From Lederbergia panacisoli (GTDB taxonomy: Bacteria; Bacillota; Bacilli; Bacillales; Bacillaceae_C), in contig NZ_JANJGU010000002.1 in assembly GCF_024626525.1 (NCBI RefSeq), forward strand, positions 372,001 to 436,000: 64,000 bases of DNA, in the 5' to 3' direction. Both the position numbers and the translations under genes were made by a program. Under the pieces are notes generated by a model. That model was not told the DNA's origin. It saw only the letters and a program-made list of their open reading frames with translations, and ran no database searches. Every line of letters begins with the position of its first letter. Position 1 is the first letter of the stretch. Positions 37,455-46,333 of the stretch are shown here, in pieces.

Positions 37455-37482
37455 GAAACGGGAGTGCTTATGCTCCCGTTTC
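37455..37482. terminator. Bidirectional terminator
   Basis: Arms GAAACGGGAG (37455-37464) and CTCCCGTTTC (37473-37482) pair perfectly, between convergent DUF3813 and yitT genes. Confidence 0.85.
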
Positions 37483-37485
37483 TAT

Positions 37486-38346
37486 TTATTCTTTCCTAAA
37501 AAAACCAAATACTGCAGATGTTTGGACTATATTAGTAAACGCCTTTGGATCAACGTTTTTTACAATTAGTTCAAGCTCATATAATTCATAACGAGTAATT
37601 ACAATCATCATCATTTCTTTTTCCTCATTGGAAAAAGCCCCTTTCACAGGCACTAATGTTATCCCCCTCACCATTCGTGCGTGGATTGCTTCTTTTAGTT
37701 CACGTGATTTTTTCGTTACGATCATGGCTGTTAATTTCTGATGACGCGTATGAATCGCATCAATTACCCTTGTAGAAGCGTATAAAGACACTAGTGTATA
37801 TAGAGCTTTATCCCATCCATAAATTGCTCCTGCAGTTACAATGATGATCGCATTAATAATAAAGAAATAAATTCCTACCGGTTTATCTTTCATACGCGAA
37901 AGAACCATTGCGATGATATCTAATCCACCCGTTGAAGCTCCTACTCTTAAAGTAATACCAATTCCGACAGCAGCTATTACACCACCAAAAACGGCATAGA
38001 GCAAAATATCATTTGTTTCAGCTTTAATCGGAAAAATCTCTAAGAAAATAGTCATGAATAAGACAGAGATAAAACTATACATCGTAAAGGCTCTCCCGAC
38101 TTTTAGCCATCCTAAAATCACTACGGGAATATTGAATAATAAAATGAGAATTCCTGTTGAAAAATGAATAGGCGTAAAATCCGTTAATATATTGGACACC
38201 AACTGTGCTGCCCCCGTAACCCCACTTGCATAAACTCCTGCTGGTATTAAAAAGTAATTCAAAGCTACAGCATTCAAAAATGCCCCAATTAGAACAGTTA
38301 TCGTGATTTTAGTATGAGTCCAAATAGAAAATTGTTTTTTCACCAT
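37486..38346 (-). CDS. yitT: YitT family membrane protein with C-terminal DUF2179
   Basis: A 286-residue protein. Residues about 10-205 hold five or six transmembrane segments of the YitT family (LNYFLIPAGVYASGVTGAAQ). Residues about 215-286 form the soluble DUF2179 domain (MIVTKKSRELKEAIH, GITLVPVKGAFS). The ATG follows AAAAAGGAGG. Likely an inner-membrane transporter-like protein; substrate unknown. Confidence 0.87.
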   Translation of the reverse strand: MVKKQFSIWTHTKITITVLIGAFLNAVALNYFLIPAGVYASGVTGAAQLVSNILTDFTPIHFSTGILILLFNIPVVILGWLKVGRAFTMYSFISVLFMTIFLEIFPIKAETNDILLYAVFGGVIAAVGIGITLRVGASTGGLDIIAMVLSRMKDKPVGIYFFIINAIIIVTAGAIYGWDKALYTLVSLYASTRVIDAIHTRHQKLTAMIVTKKSRELKEAIHARMVRGITLVPVKGAFSNEEKEMMMIVITRYELYELELIVKNVDPKAFTNIVQTSAVFGFFRKE

Positions 38347-38491
38347 TTTTCCCCCTCCTTTTTCCTACAATAAAGTTAATAGAAGATTGTACTTTTCTTA
38401 CAAAGTCGGTACACTTAAAATATAGGACAATTTTCTGAATAATCTTTTGCCGCATCATTATTACATTATTTTCCCACGAGAGGTGATTTTT

Positions 38492-39352
38492 ATGTCAATT
38501 AAACTTTTTGCTGATAGTGCTTCAGATTTACCGTTATCTTTTTTTCAAGAAAATGACGTTCAATTAATTCCGCTTCAAGTACATATTGATCAAGATGAAT
38601 ATAAAGATTTACTAACCATTCAGCCAAAAAAAGTGTATGAAGAAATACGAGCAGGAAAAATGCCAAAAACATCACAAGTTTCACCACAACTATTCGAAGA
38701 ATTATTTACAAATTTGGCGAAATCAGGAGAATCAGGAATCTATATTGCATTTTCATCTGAACTATCAGGGACGTATCAAACTGCTGTGATGATACGAGAG
38801 CAAGTACTAGAAGAATACCCTGATTTAGACTTAACAATCATTGATTCCAAATGTGCTTCTTTAGGCTATGGTCTAACAGTAATATCAGCAGTCGAACAAC
38901 TAAAAAGTGGCGTTTCAAAAGAAGATTTAATTCACATTATTACATTTCAATGCGGACATATGGAACATTTATTTACAGTGGAAGATTTAGATTTCTTAGC
39001 AAGAGGTGGACGACTTTCGAGAGCATCCGCTTTTCTAGGAGGGTTGCTAAACATTAAGCCACTTCTACATGTCGAGGAAGGAAAACTCGTTCCAATCGAA
39101 AAAATTCGGGGTAAGAAAAAACTTATTAAAAGAATTCTCGATGTAATGGAAGAACGGGGTGCTGATCTCAGTAACCAAACAATCGGGATAAGTCATGGGG
39201 ATGATGAAGAAACAGCTTTAGAAGTGAAAAAAATGATCGAAGAAAGATTTGGAACTAAAAACTTTTCCGTTAACATTATCGGGTCTGTCATTGCAGCTCA
39301 TGCTGGACCAGGAACATTAGCCATTTTTTTCTTAAATAAGAAGCAAGCATAA
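38492..39352 (+). CDS. yitS: DegV family fatty-acid-binding protein (YitS)
   Basis: A 286-residue EDD-fold DegV protein that binds a fatty acid molecule and presents it to fatty-acid kinase (FakB role) in relatives. Motifs are FADSASDLP, KTSQVSPQLFEELF, SELSGTYQTA and GGRLSRASAFLGGLLNIKPLL. The ATG at 38492 follows GAGAGGTG; an upstream in-frame ATG lacks a site. Relationship to membrane lipid supply links it loosely to the fab genes. Confidence 0.88.
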   Translation: MSIKLFADSASDLPLSFFQENDVQLIPLQVHIDQDEYKDLLTIQPKKVYEEIRAGKMPKTSQVSPQLFEELFTNLAKSGESGIYIAFSSELSGTYQTAVMIREQVLEEYPDLDLTIIDSKCASLGYGLTVISAVEQLKSGVSKEDLIHIITFQCGHMEHLFTVEDLDFLARGGRLSRASAFLGGLLNIKPLLHVEEGKLVPIEKIRGKKKLIKRILDVMEERGADLSNQTIGISHGDDEETALEVKKMIEERFGTKNFSVNIIGSVIAAHAGPGTLAIFFLNKKQA

Positions 39353-39414
39353 TATTTTTTCTCAACGTTCGGGGATACTACTCAGTAAACCCCATTTAGA
39401 AAGGAGAAAATATA

Positions 39415-39549
39415 ATGCGCTATAATACATCTGATAATGATAAGAAGCCTAGAGACAATCAAGCCGCGCGAGAAGAAAAGAATCTTTTGAGAGAGAAAAA
39501 TCTGCAAGCTGGAAAATCTAAATATTCAAAGAAAACTGACCATCTTTAA
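39415..39549 (+). CDS. DUF3941-type small protein, 44 residues
   Basis: A short charged peptide with an AAAGGAG ribosome site upstream of the ATG. It begins MRYNTSDNDKKPRDNQ and ends GKSKYSKKTDHL, the typical pattern of small DUF3941 proteins found in Bacillus. It has about one-third Lys/Arg and many Asp/Asn, so it should be disordered. It lies between yitS and yajQ. Function unknown. Confidence 0.75.
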   Translation: MRYNTSDNDKKPRDNQAAREEKNLLREKNLQAGKSKYSKKTDHL

Positions 39550-39632
39550 ATCTTTTTGCCCATTCTTTCTAACCTTGTTGGAACGTTGCAAATCAACTAT
39601 AATGAGGGAAAATGACGCAACGGAGGTAGAAA

Positions 39633-40124
39633 ATGGCTAAAGAAAATTCTTTTGATGTTGTTTCTAAAGTTAATTTGTCAGAAGTAAATAATGCAATTAA
39701 TATTGCTTTGAAAGAAATTCAAACTCGCTATGATTTTAAAGGGAGTAAAAGTGACATTAAATTAGAAAATGAAGAAGTTGTACTAATTTCCGATGATGAT
39801 TTTAAAATGTCACAATTAAAAGATGTATTTATTAGCAAATTAATTAGAAGAGAAGTTCCTGTTAAAAACCTTGATTATGGGAAAATGGAAAATGCATTTG
39901 GCGGCACAGTCCGCCAACGTGCAAAGATTGTACAGGGCATAGATAAGGAGAATGCTAAAAAAATCAACAATCTCATTAAAAATAGTGGGCTAAAAGTTAA
40001 AAGCCAGGTTCAAGATGATCAAATTAGGGTTACCGGGAAGAATCGAGACGATTTGCAGCAGATTATCAGTGCAATACGTTCCGCCGAGCTCCCGATTGAA
40101 GTTCAATTTGTAAACTATATATAG
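39633..40124 (+). CDS. yitK: YajQ family nucleotide-binding protein (YitK)
   Basis: A 163-residue YajQ-type protein with two ferredoxin-like halves. Family signature [16 protein letters not shown] at the start, then [15 protein letters not shown] and [17 protein letters not shown]. In other bacteria YajQ proteins bind cyclic di-GMP or RNA-like ligands, but the Bacillus role is unknown. The ATG follows ACGGAGG. Note the EAL-domain protein at 42792-44837, but no operon link. Confidence 0.9.
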   Translation: MAKENSFDVVSKVNLSEVNNAINIALKEIQTRYDFKGSKSDIKLENEEVVLISDDDFKMSQLKDVFISKLIRREVPVKNLDYGKMENAFGGTVRQRAKIVQGIDKENAKKINNLIKNSGLKVKSQVQDDQIRVTGKNRDDLQQIISAIRSAELPIEVQFVNYI

Positions 40125-40136
40125 GTAAAAATCAAA

Positions 40137-40302
40137 GTGCCTGTCCATCGACGTCGCCACAGGATGTGGGCGTTTTTAGTCGACGTTCCTTTTTTGGCCC
40201 AGGACTTGCGATAAAGGAAACACGACGAGGGACGCGTCTGGCTTCCTACGCAAGCGAAAAGGACAAAAAGTTTGCTAGTCAATAGGCAATGGAGCTAGAC
40301 GA
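40137..40302 (-). repeat. Dispersed intergenic element, copy 6
   Basis: Reverse orientation to copy 5. Shared blocks: GTGGGCGTTTTTAGTCGACG, TTGCGATAAAGGAAACACGA, CGAAAAGGACAAAAAGTTTG and CTAGTCAATAGGC-ATGG (each within 20 bases here). It begins right after the yajQ stop codon. Confidence 0.8.
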
Positions 40303-40371
40303 ATCTATTTCTTGATAAGTTATCCACGGAGTTCTTGATTATCGATTTTTAAAAAAGAATAAAAAATAAGC

Positions 40372-40410
40372 GAACGGGTATATCAATGATATGCCCGTTC
40401 TTTATTTTTT
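40372..40410 (+). terminator. Terminator-like hairpin just upstream of the SDR gene
   Basis: GAACGGGTATAT (40372-40383) and ATATGCCCGTTC (40389-40400) pair over 12 positions with one wobble, followed by a T-rich tract. The SDR start is only 18 bases downstream, so no promoter fits between; it must be a leader hairpin or a terminator for upstream transcripts. Confidence 0.7.
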
Positions 40411-40427
40411 ATCAAAGGAGTGATCAC

Positions 40428-41288
40428 ATGAGTAATGAAAAACAAACAATGCCAAAGCAAAAACAATTACAACAGCCGGGTTTGGAAACATTAATGAACC
40501 CCGAGCCTGAATCGATTAAGTCAACTTATAAGGGTTGTGGAAAGTTAGAAGGCAAAGTCGCCATTGTTACTGGTGGAGATAGCGGTATAGGTAAATCTGT
40601 TGCGCTTCATTTTGCAAAAGAAGGGGCCGACGTTGCCATTTGTTATCTTGAAGAAGATCAAGATGCGGAAAATACAAAACAGCTAATCGAAAATGAGGGT
40701 AGAAAATGTTTATTGATACGCGGTGATCTTGGACGAGCTCAGCATTGCATAGATGTTGTTGAACAAGTAATGGGCAATTTTGGTAAAATAGATATACTTG
40801 TTAACAACGCGGCCGAACAATATCCACAAAAAAGCCTTCTAGAAATTACCGAAGCTCAACTTGAAAAAACATTTCGCACGAATATATATGCCTATTTCTT
40901 TTTGACGAAAGCAGTCCTACCTCACTTGCAAGCTGGAAGTTCCATCATTAATACTGCGTCTATTACGGCTTATGCTGGAAGCCCCGAGTTGCTGGACTAT
41001 TCAGCGACAAAAGGGGCGATTGTATCTTTTACTAGATCCTTATCAAAATCACTTGCCGAACAACGCATTCGAGTCAATGGAGTAGCACCAGGTCCTATTT
41101 GGACACCTCTCATCCCTGCTACGTTTGACGCAGAAAAGGTAAGTAAATTTGGTGGAACCCAGCCATTAGGTCGTCCTGGACAACCTTCTGAACTAGGTCC
41201 TGGATATGTTTATCTAGCATCTGATGATTCAAGCTATGTCACCGGTCAAATGCTTCATATTAATGGCGGAGAAGTAATCAACGGATAA
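40428..41288 (+). CDS. SDR family oxidoreductase
   Basis: A 286-residue short-chain dehydrogenase/reductase of the cluster with long N-terminal extensions (YdaD/YhxC-like). Cofactor motif TGGDSGIGKSVA, NNAAEQ, catalytic Ser in NTASITAYAG, YSATKGA (Tyr and Lys), and the C-terminal GQMLHINGGE. The N-terminal 40 residues (MSNEKQTMPKQKQLQQPG) are polar. The ATG follows AAAGGAG. Proteins of this group are often general-stress-induced; the substrate is unknown. Confidence 0.9.
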   Translation: MSNEKQTMPKQKQLQQPGLETLMNPEPESIKSTYKGCGKLEGKVAIVTGGDSGIGKSVALHFAKEGADVAICYLEEDQDAENTKQLIENEGRKCLLIRGDLGRAQHCIDVVEQVMGNFGKIDILVNNAAEQYPQKSLLEITEAQLEKTFRTNIYAYFFLTKAVLPHLQAGSSIINTASITAYAGSPELLDYSATKGAIVSFTRSLSKSLAEQRIRVNGVAPGPIWTPLIPATFDAEKVSKFGGTQPLGRPGQPSELGPGYVYLASDDSSYVTGQMLHINGGEVING

Positions 41289-41310
41289 GACTATAATAGA
41301 AATAGGCTAA

Positions 41311-41347
41311 AAAAATGAAACCGCTCAGCTATGGCGGTTTCATTTTT
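41311..41347. terminator. Bidirectional terminator between SDR and GH13 genes
   Basis: Near-perfect 14-base arms AAAAATGAAACCGC (41311-41324) and GCGGTTTCATTTTT (41334-41347), flanked by A/T runs. Confidence 0.88.
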
Positions 41348-42738
41348 TATTTTTGTGGATTCAGCTTTTTACCGCGTTTCCACGTTATATACATAAAGAG
41401 AACGAATAAACCAAATACAGCGAAAATCGATAAAATAAATGGTATATTATAACCACTTTTTTCTGTTACTTTATAAATTCCCGCAGTTTCTCTTTCTAAA
41501 ACAATATGGTAATCACCATTTTCATCAATTCGAATGAGATCCGTATCAAGTAAGCCGCGAAGTTCTTTATTTTTTTCAACTTTTTCTTCTGGAATAATAA
41601 CTTTTTGGTCTGCACTTGTATTATTAATAGCTACTACAACTATTTCTGAATGATACTGTCGTTTAAAAACTGTCATTCCATCTTTTTCATATAATAACTC
41701 TATCGTCCCTCTTGAAAGTGCCTTTTGATGCTTTCTGACTGCTCCCAAATCGGATATATAATCAATGATGTCCTTTTCGGTTCTGAAATTCATCATTGGT
41801 GTATTATTAGGTGATTCGCCTCCATTTACTGCAATTTCAGTCGCATAATAAACAACTGGAATTTCAGGTTGTGTATACAAATATGCAAGGGCCAGTTTCC
41901 ACCTTGTTACTGGGTAAGTGTTATTGCTTACCATTTCTCGAGTAAATCTATCAGTATTCTGATTGTCAAAAAAAGCTTCTTTTAGTCCATCACTCATATC
42001 TTGTTCACGTGTTGTAAATAATGCCGTAGATGGAACATCAGGTTTAGAAATCGCATCTCGAAGAGGTTCGACTAAGGATACATTTGACATACTTGTAAAT
42101 CCAGCTTGAAAATATTCGTTCATCTCTTCGCCACTCAAATTTAAAGCTGCACCTGCTATGTAAAAGTCATCTTTCACGTTCAAAATATTAGAAGTGACTT
42201 CTTTCCAAAATTCTAACGGCTTTGTCTTAATATTTGTCATTTTAAATCCATCTATATTTGTTTCTGTAATCCACCAATCTGCTATATCAACAATATCTTT
42301 GGCGCTCATTTCTTTTTGAATGGGAAATTCCAAAATAATTCGGATATCTTTTTTATGAGAACGGTCAACCAATTGTTTTAAATCTTCAATTGATCCAAAG
42401 TGTTCATTTATTTTATAGTAATCATTAACCCACTCACCATGATAGCCACCATCTTTATTTTCAAAAATAGGTGAAAGCTGTATAGCCGTAAAATTCATTT
42501 CCTGTAAATAGTCTAATTTATCTATAATTCCTTTAAAATCTCCACCTTGATAGCTAAGAGGATCCTTTAAGTTCACACCAGAATCATTTCCATAATCACC
42601 ATTATAAAAACGATCAACCATTAAAGAATAAATAATTTCATCTTGCCATGATCGTTCCTTTTGTTCATCAGCATGAACAGTAATAGTGGAAAAGAGAAAA
42701 AGTGAAATCAATAATAAGCTTAACGCTTTTTTAAACAA
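41347..42738 (-). CDS. Membrane-anchored GH13 (alpha-amylase) family protein with degenerate catalytic site
   Basis: A 463-residue exported protein. A signal peptide (KALSLLLISLFLFSTITVHA) precedes an alpha-amylase-like barrel (WQDEIIYSLMVDRFYNGD, YQGGDFKGIIDKLDYL) and the beta-sandwich C domain. A transmembrane segment near the end (FILSIFAVFGLFVLFMYI) anchors it outside the cell. All three catalytic residues are replaced: Thr168 for the nucleophile Asp (GFKMTNIK), Ala197 for the Glu (YIAGAAL), Asn261 for the second Asp (FFDNQNTDRF). Region I reads LEFPIQKE instead of DFVxNH, and a segment of about 30 residues after it is missing. I infer a non-catalytic glycan-binding or regulatory role. 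TTG start at 42738 with GGAGG 8 bases upstream. It follows a GGDEF/EAL gene by 53 bases. Confidence 0.85.
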   Translation of the reverse strand: MFKKALSLLLISLFLFSTITVHADEQKERSWQDEIIYSLMVDRFYNGDYGNDSGVNLKDPLSYQGGDFKGIIDKLDYLQEMNFTAIQLSPIFENKDGGYHGEWVNDYYKINEHFGSIEDLKQLVDRSHKKDIRIILEFPIQKEMSAKDIVDIADWWITETNIDGFKMTNIKTKPLEFWKEVTSNILNVKDDFYIAGAALNLSGEEMNEYFQAGFTSMSNVSLVEPLRDAISKPDVPSTALFTTREQDMSDGLKEAFFDNQNTDRFTREMVSNNTYPVTRWKLALAYLYTQPEIPVVYYATEIAVNGGESPNNTPMMNFRTEKDIIDYISDLGAVRKHQKALSRGTIELLYEKDGMTVFKRQYHSEIVVVAINNTSADQKVIIPEEKVEKNKELRGLLDTDLIRIDENGDYHIVLERETAGIYKVTEKSGYNIPFILSIFAVFGLFVLFMYITWKRGKKLNPQK

Positions 42739-42791
42739 TTTTTTTGCCTCCTGACAATGTAAAACAAGACTTAATGATATAGCTTTGACAT

Positions 42792-44837
42792 TCAATCTGC
42801 TTTATAATACCATTCCTCAAATTTTTTTGGCGGCATCGGTTTTTCAATTAAGTATCCCTGTATATAATCGCATTTCAGCTGTTTCAGTAAAGTGAATTGT
42901 TCTTTTGTCTCTACTCCTTCAGCTACGACATTCAATCCCAAACCATGCCCCATCGTCATGATGGCATTTACAATCGCATATTCCGGGGAATCTGTTTTAA
43001 TATGATTAATAAACGAGCGATCAATTTTCAATCTATGGATAGGCAATTGTTTTAAATAGCTTAATGAAGAATATCCCGTTCCGAAATCGTCGATGGAAAT
43101 GTTAACACCTAATTCATTTAATATATGCATCGTATTAATTGCATCCATTGTATGGTTTAGCATGGCACTTTCTGTTAGTTCCAGATGCAGATATTTTGCG
43201 TCAAGTTTTGAGTAATCAAGTGCTGCCTTCACCTCTTCTATAAAATGCCGATTCTGGAATTGAAATGCTGAAACATTTACCGAAACACTTAAATCTTTCA
43301 AGCCTTTTTCTTGCCACTTCTTCGTTTGCTTGCAAGCATTTTTTAAGACCCAGTTTCCAAATGAATGAATCAATCCTATTTCTTCTGCTATTGGAATAAA
43401 TTGCATCGGCGGAATTAGTCCATACTCGGAGTGGTCCCATCTGAGCAATGCTTCACAAGTAGATAATTTGCCTGTTTTTACATCGATAATTGGCTGATAG
43501 GCAATAAAAAACTCGTTGTTTTCTAGTGCTTTTCGTAAACTTCGCTCAATCTCTATTCTTTGCCATGTCTCTTTATTCATTTCCCCAGCGAAAAAAACGA
43601 TCGAGCTCCCGCCTTGTTGTTTTGCGCGATTCAATGCTGCATCTGCATTCTTCAGTAATTCTACATTTTCAGTGCCATCCGATGGATAAGAGCTAATTCC
43701 AATACTTGCCGACACGTACAACTCTTGATTTTCAAAGTGCAATGGCATTTGAATCGATTGCAAGATATCTTGTCCAATCTCCATTGCTACATCGGATTTC
43801 GTTCCTTCAGGCAAAATAATTGAAAATTTATCACCGCTAAACCTTCCTAAATAAGCTAATTTTGGAATAACTGATGAAATTCTTTTAGCTAGTACTTTTA
43901 ATACTTTATCTCCTGACTTGTGCCCGAGCATATCATTTACCGTTTTAAAACGGTCCAAATCTAAAAACATGACTAAAAAATGGTCATTTCCTTTTTTCGC
44001 CTTTTTAACCCTTTTTTGAAGAGTTTCATCAAATTTCAGGCGATTAGGAAGGCCTGTATCTTCATCGAAATAGGCGATTCTCTCCATTTTCTTCTCTATT
44101 TTTCGTTGTTTTGTAATATTCCGTCCTATAACAAAGATTTCAACTGTCTTATTTCGAACGGTGATTGGAATCATATGCATGATAAAAGTTGCTATTTCGC
44201 CTGTTTTCACTTTAATATTGAGCTCAAATTGAACAGGTATTCCCCTAACAGCTCGTATGAAATATCTTTTAATTGGAATTTCTTTTGATGAAACATATGT
44301 AAGTGCCGTTTCTTCCTTTAATTCATCCATTCCTAATGCGAATGTATCTTTAAAAGCTTCATTCACACTTGTAAAGCATCCCTTTAAATCAGTAGTGAAG
44401 ATAATATCAGGAATACCTTCAACAATTGAATAAAAGTATTCTTTTATTTCATCATATTTTTTAGACAAATTTATATATTGATTAGTTGCTAGATTAAGTA
44501 AATCGGCCATTTGCGAGTCATTTTCGGAATGATCGCTTTTTTCATTAATGATTGACCCAGCTATCGATCCATATTGATTAAATGTCAAAGAAGCTTCTTC
44601 TTCATTTGTTGAATTTACTATTATAAAAACGGAATTTGGTAAGAAATTTAGAAGAAACCTCTTTAATTGATTGATTTCTGTACGCGGCCAATCTGGTAAA
44701 TACGACTTGATAACGAATAATTCATTGCTTGAGAAATTATTCATGTTCATAAAACTAAGTAAATCATTTTTGTCTTTATATATGTAGGTATATGACTTAA
44801 TCAAATTGCCTTTCACCACCGCTATCATTTTCGACAT
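42792..44837 (-). CDS. PAS-GGDEF-EAL domain protein (probable c-di-GMP phosphodiesterase)
   Basis: A 681-residue cytosolic signalling protein. Residues 1-120 are an uncharacterised N-terminal region, 130-245 a PAS domain (IPDIIFTTDLKG), 250-415 a GGDEF domain and 430-675 an EAL domain. The GGDEF signature is changed to SGDKF (334-338), so cyclase activity is doubtful. The EAL domain keeps EAL at 462-464, ELTES, IDDFGTGYSS, KIDRSFI and EGVET, so c-di-GMP hydrolysis is likely. A degenerate GGDEF may bind GTP as an allosteric site (inference from other proteins). Minus strand, upstream of the GH13 gene. Confidence 0.9.
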   Translation of the reverse strand: MSKMIAVVKGNLIKSYTYIYKDKNDLLSFMNMNNFSSNELFVIKSYLPDWPRTEINQLKRFLLNFLPNSVFIIVNSTNEEEASLTFNQYGSIAGSIINEKSDHSENDSQMADLLNLATNQYINLSKKYDEIKEYFYSIVEGIPDIIFTTDLKGCFTSVNEAFKDTFALGMDELKEETALTYVSSKEIPIKRYFIRAVRGIPVQFELNIKVKTGEIATFIMHMIPITVRNKTVEIFVIGRNITKQRKIEKKMERIAYFDEDTGLPNRLKFDETLQKRVKKAKKGNDHFLVMFLDLDRFKTVNDMLGHKSGDKVLKVLAKRISSVIPKLAYLGRFSGDKFSIILPEGTKSDVAMEIGQDILQSIQMPLHFENQELYVSASIGISSYPSDGTENVELLKNADAALNRAKQQGGSSIVFFAGEMNKETWQRIEIERSLRKALENNEFFIAYQPIIDVKTGKLSTCEALLRWDHSEYGLIPPMQFIPIAEEIGLIHSFGNWVLKNACKQTKKWQEKGLKDLSVSVNVSAFQFQNRHFIEEVKAALDYSKLDAKYLHLELTESAMLNHTMDAINTMHILNELGVNISIDDFGTGYSSLSYLKQLPIHRLKIDRSFINHIKTDSPEYAIVNAIMTMGHGLGLNVVAEGVETKEQFTLLKQLKCDYIQGYLIEKPMPPKKFEEWYYKAD

Positions 44838-44889
44838 AATCAGGCATTATCCTATCTTTATTTTAATGAAGAATTGCCTGAAAGTCATT

Positions 44890-44931
44890 AAAAGAAAAAT
44901 GTAAAAACCAATTAGTATGGCTTTTACATTT
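44890..44931 (-). terminator. Terminator after yisL
   Basis: AAATGTAAAA (44897-44906) and TTTTACATTT (44922-44931) pair perfectly, with an inner CC/GG pair. T-rich on the minus-strand 3' side. Confidence 0.65.
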
Positions 44932-44945
44932 ATTAATACATTTTA

Positions 44946-45317
44946 TTAAGCAAACCAGTTCCAGTTCAACGGTAGTTTTGCACCTAAATAGAATGTAATC
45001 ACAAAAGAAATAATTAAAATTGACCAGAATACCCCAGTTTTTTTATCTAGCTTCAAACGGATTAGAACCATTTCCATCATGGCAATAACGATTACTCCAA
45101 AAAGGAACTTTACTCCATATAAAGCTGGGTCAAAGCTGCTATGTCTTGCAAATAATGTTATTCCTGTAGCAATAATTAATAAATAAAAGACACGTAATAT
45201 CATTTGTACTATTTTCGTTGCTTTTTTGTTTCCTGCTTTGTGCAACAAGACAGCAGTAATGAATAATATGATGGCAATTGCCCACGTTGTAATATGTGCA
45301 TGTGTATTATCAAACAT
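44946..45317 (-). CDS. yisL: YisL family membrane protein (DUF1516)
   Basis: A 123-residue protein with four predicted transmembrane segments (TTWAIAIILFITAVLLH, LLIIATGITLFA, FGVIVIAMMEMVLI, FWSILIISFVITFYLG). It matches B. subtilis YisL (DUF1516) in length. The ATG at 45317 has GGAGGAAG upstream; an in-frame ATG 27 bases earlier is not preceded by a site. The function is unknown. Neighbouring yisK follows B. subtilis order. Confidence 0.88.
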   Translation of the reverse strand: MFDNTHAHITTWAIAIILFITAVLLHKAGNKKATKIVQMILRVFYLLIIATGITLFARHSSFDPALYGVKFLFGVIVIAMMEMVLIRLKLDKKTGVFWSILIISFVITFYLGAKLPLNWNWFA

Positions 45318-45436
45318 ATAAACTTCCTCCTTAATTGGTCTCAAGAATTAGTGTACGCTTTTCTTTATACAGTCCTAGTTGGCAATATTTCTCTCATCTT
45401 ACCATAAATTACATAGACTCCACAGCTATAATGTTT

Positions 45437-46333
45437 CTATTTCACAATATTGTTCAATTTGCCTATACCCTCTACTTCTATTTCTATTACATCCCCTTGC
45501 TTTAAAAATCTTGGCGGCTTAAAGCCCTTTCCAACCCCTGCCGGAGTGCCAGTTGCAATAATATCACCTGGCTCAAGTGTCATTCCTTGCGAAAGGACGG
45601 AAATAACCTCTTCAACTGGAAAAATAAAATGCTCAGTATTTGAGTTTTGACGAATTTCTCCATTCACCTTTGTTGTAATATGTAAACGATTTGGGTTGCT
45701 AATTTCATCACTGTAGACAATCCATGGACCCATTGGACATGATGCATCAAGACTTTTCCCTATAAAAAATTGTTTATGGCGCTGTTGGATGTCTCTTGCG
45801 GTCACATCATTTAAAATGGTATAACCGAACACATAGTCCAGTGCATCTTGTTGAGATATGTTTTTGCCTTTTTTGCCAATGACTAAAGCTAATTCACCTT
45901 CATAATCCAATTGTTCCGTAATTTTTGAGTGGGCATCAATATGATCATTATGACCAATAACCGTTGTGGGCGCCTTTGTAAATACCATGACATGTTCTGG
46001 TATGTCCGCTTCACTGCCCATCTCAATGGCATGCTCCCGATAATTTTTACCAACACACATAATATTTTTTGTAGGTTTTGGAATTGGAGGCAACCATGTT
46101 ATTTCAGAAAGTGGGATGAAATACGATTCGTTGTCCGCATTTTTCCCCCATTCTATTAATTTCTCAACTCTATTTATAAACTGCTCACTTTCCACAATCC
46201 CTTCGAGTAATGATACGGGGCACAATATCCCACTATCTTTGGAAATAGAAATAAGATCCCATACACTTGACTTTTCAATATCAACTACGCCGAATCTTTC
46301 CTCACTTTTTAATTTAAATGACACGAATTTCAT
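45437..46333 (-). CDS. yisK: Fumarylacetoacetate hydrolase family protein YisK
   Basis: A 298-residue FAH-superfamily enzyme. The metal-binding acid residues lie in YEGELALVIGKKG and the following NDVTARDIQ, with FIGKSLDASCPMGPWIV and GDIIATGTPAGVG as typical loops. B. subtilis YisK is an oxaloacetate decarboxylase that also interacts with the cell-wall scaffold Mbl. The ATG at 46333 has GGAGCG upstream. It overlaps the end of the DUF418 gene by 20 bases in another frame, so the pair is co-transcribed and probably coupled. Confidence 0.9.
   Translation of the reverse strand: MKFVSFKLKSEERFGVVDIEKSSVWDLISISKDSGILCPVSLLEGIVESEQFINRVEKLIEWGKNADNESYFIPLSEITWLPPIPKPTKNIMCVGKNYREHAIEMGSEADIPEHVMVFTKAPTTVIGHNDHIDAHSKITEQLDYEGELALVIGKKGKNISQQDALDYVFGYTILNDVTARDIQQRHKQFFIGKSLDASCPMGPWIVYSDEISNPNRLHITTKVNGEIRQNSNTEHFIFPVEEVISVLSQGMTLEPGDIIATGTPAGVGKGFKPPRFLKQGDVIEIEVEGIGKLNNIVK

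Noticed and set aside
40376-40381. Sigma-B -10 element (GGGTAT) upstream of the SDR gene
   Set aside because: No matching -35 GTTTAA is found at 12-15 bases; the GGGTAT lies inside the terminator-like stem.
42792-42795. 4-base overlap of the GH13 and GGDEF/EAL genes
   Set aside because: It depends on the first in-frame start of GH13. The TTG at 42738 with GGAGG is much better supported.
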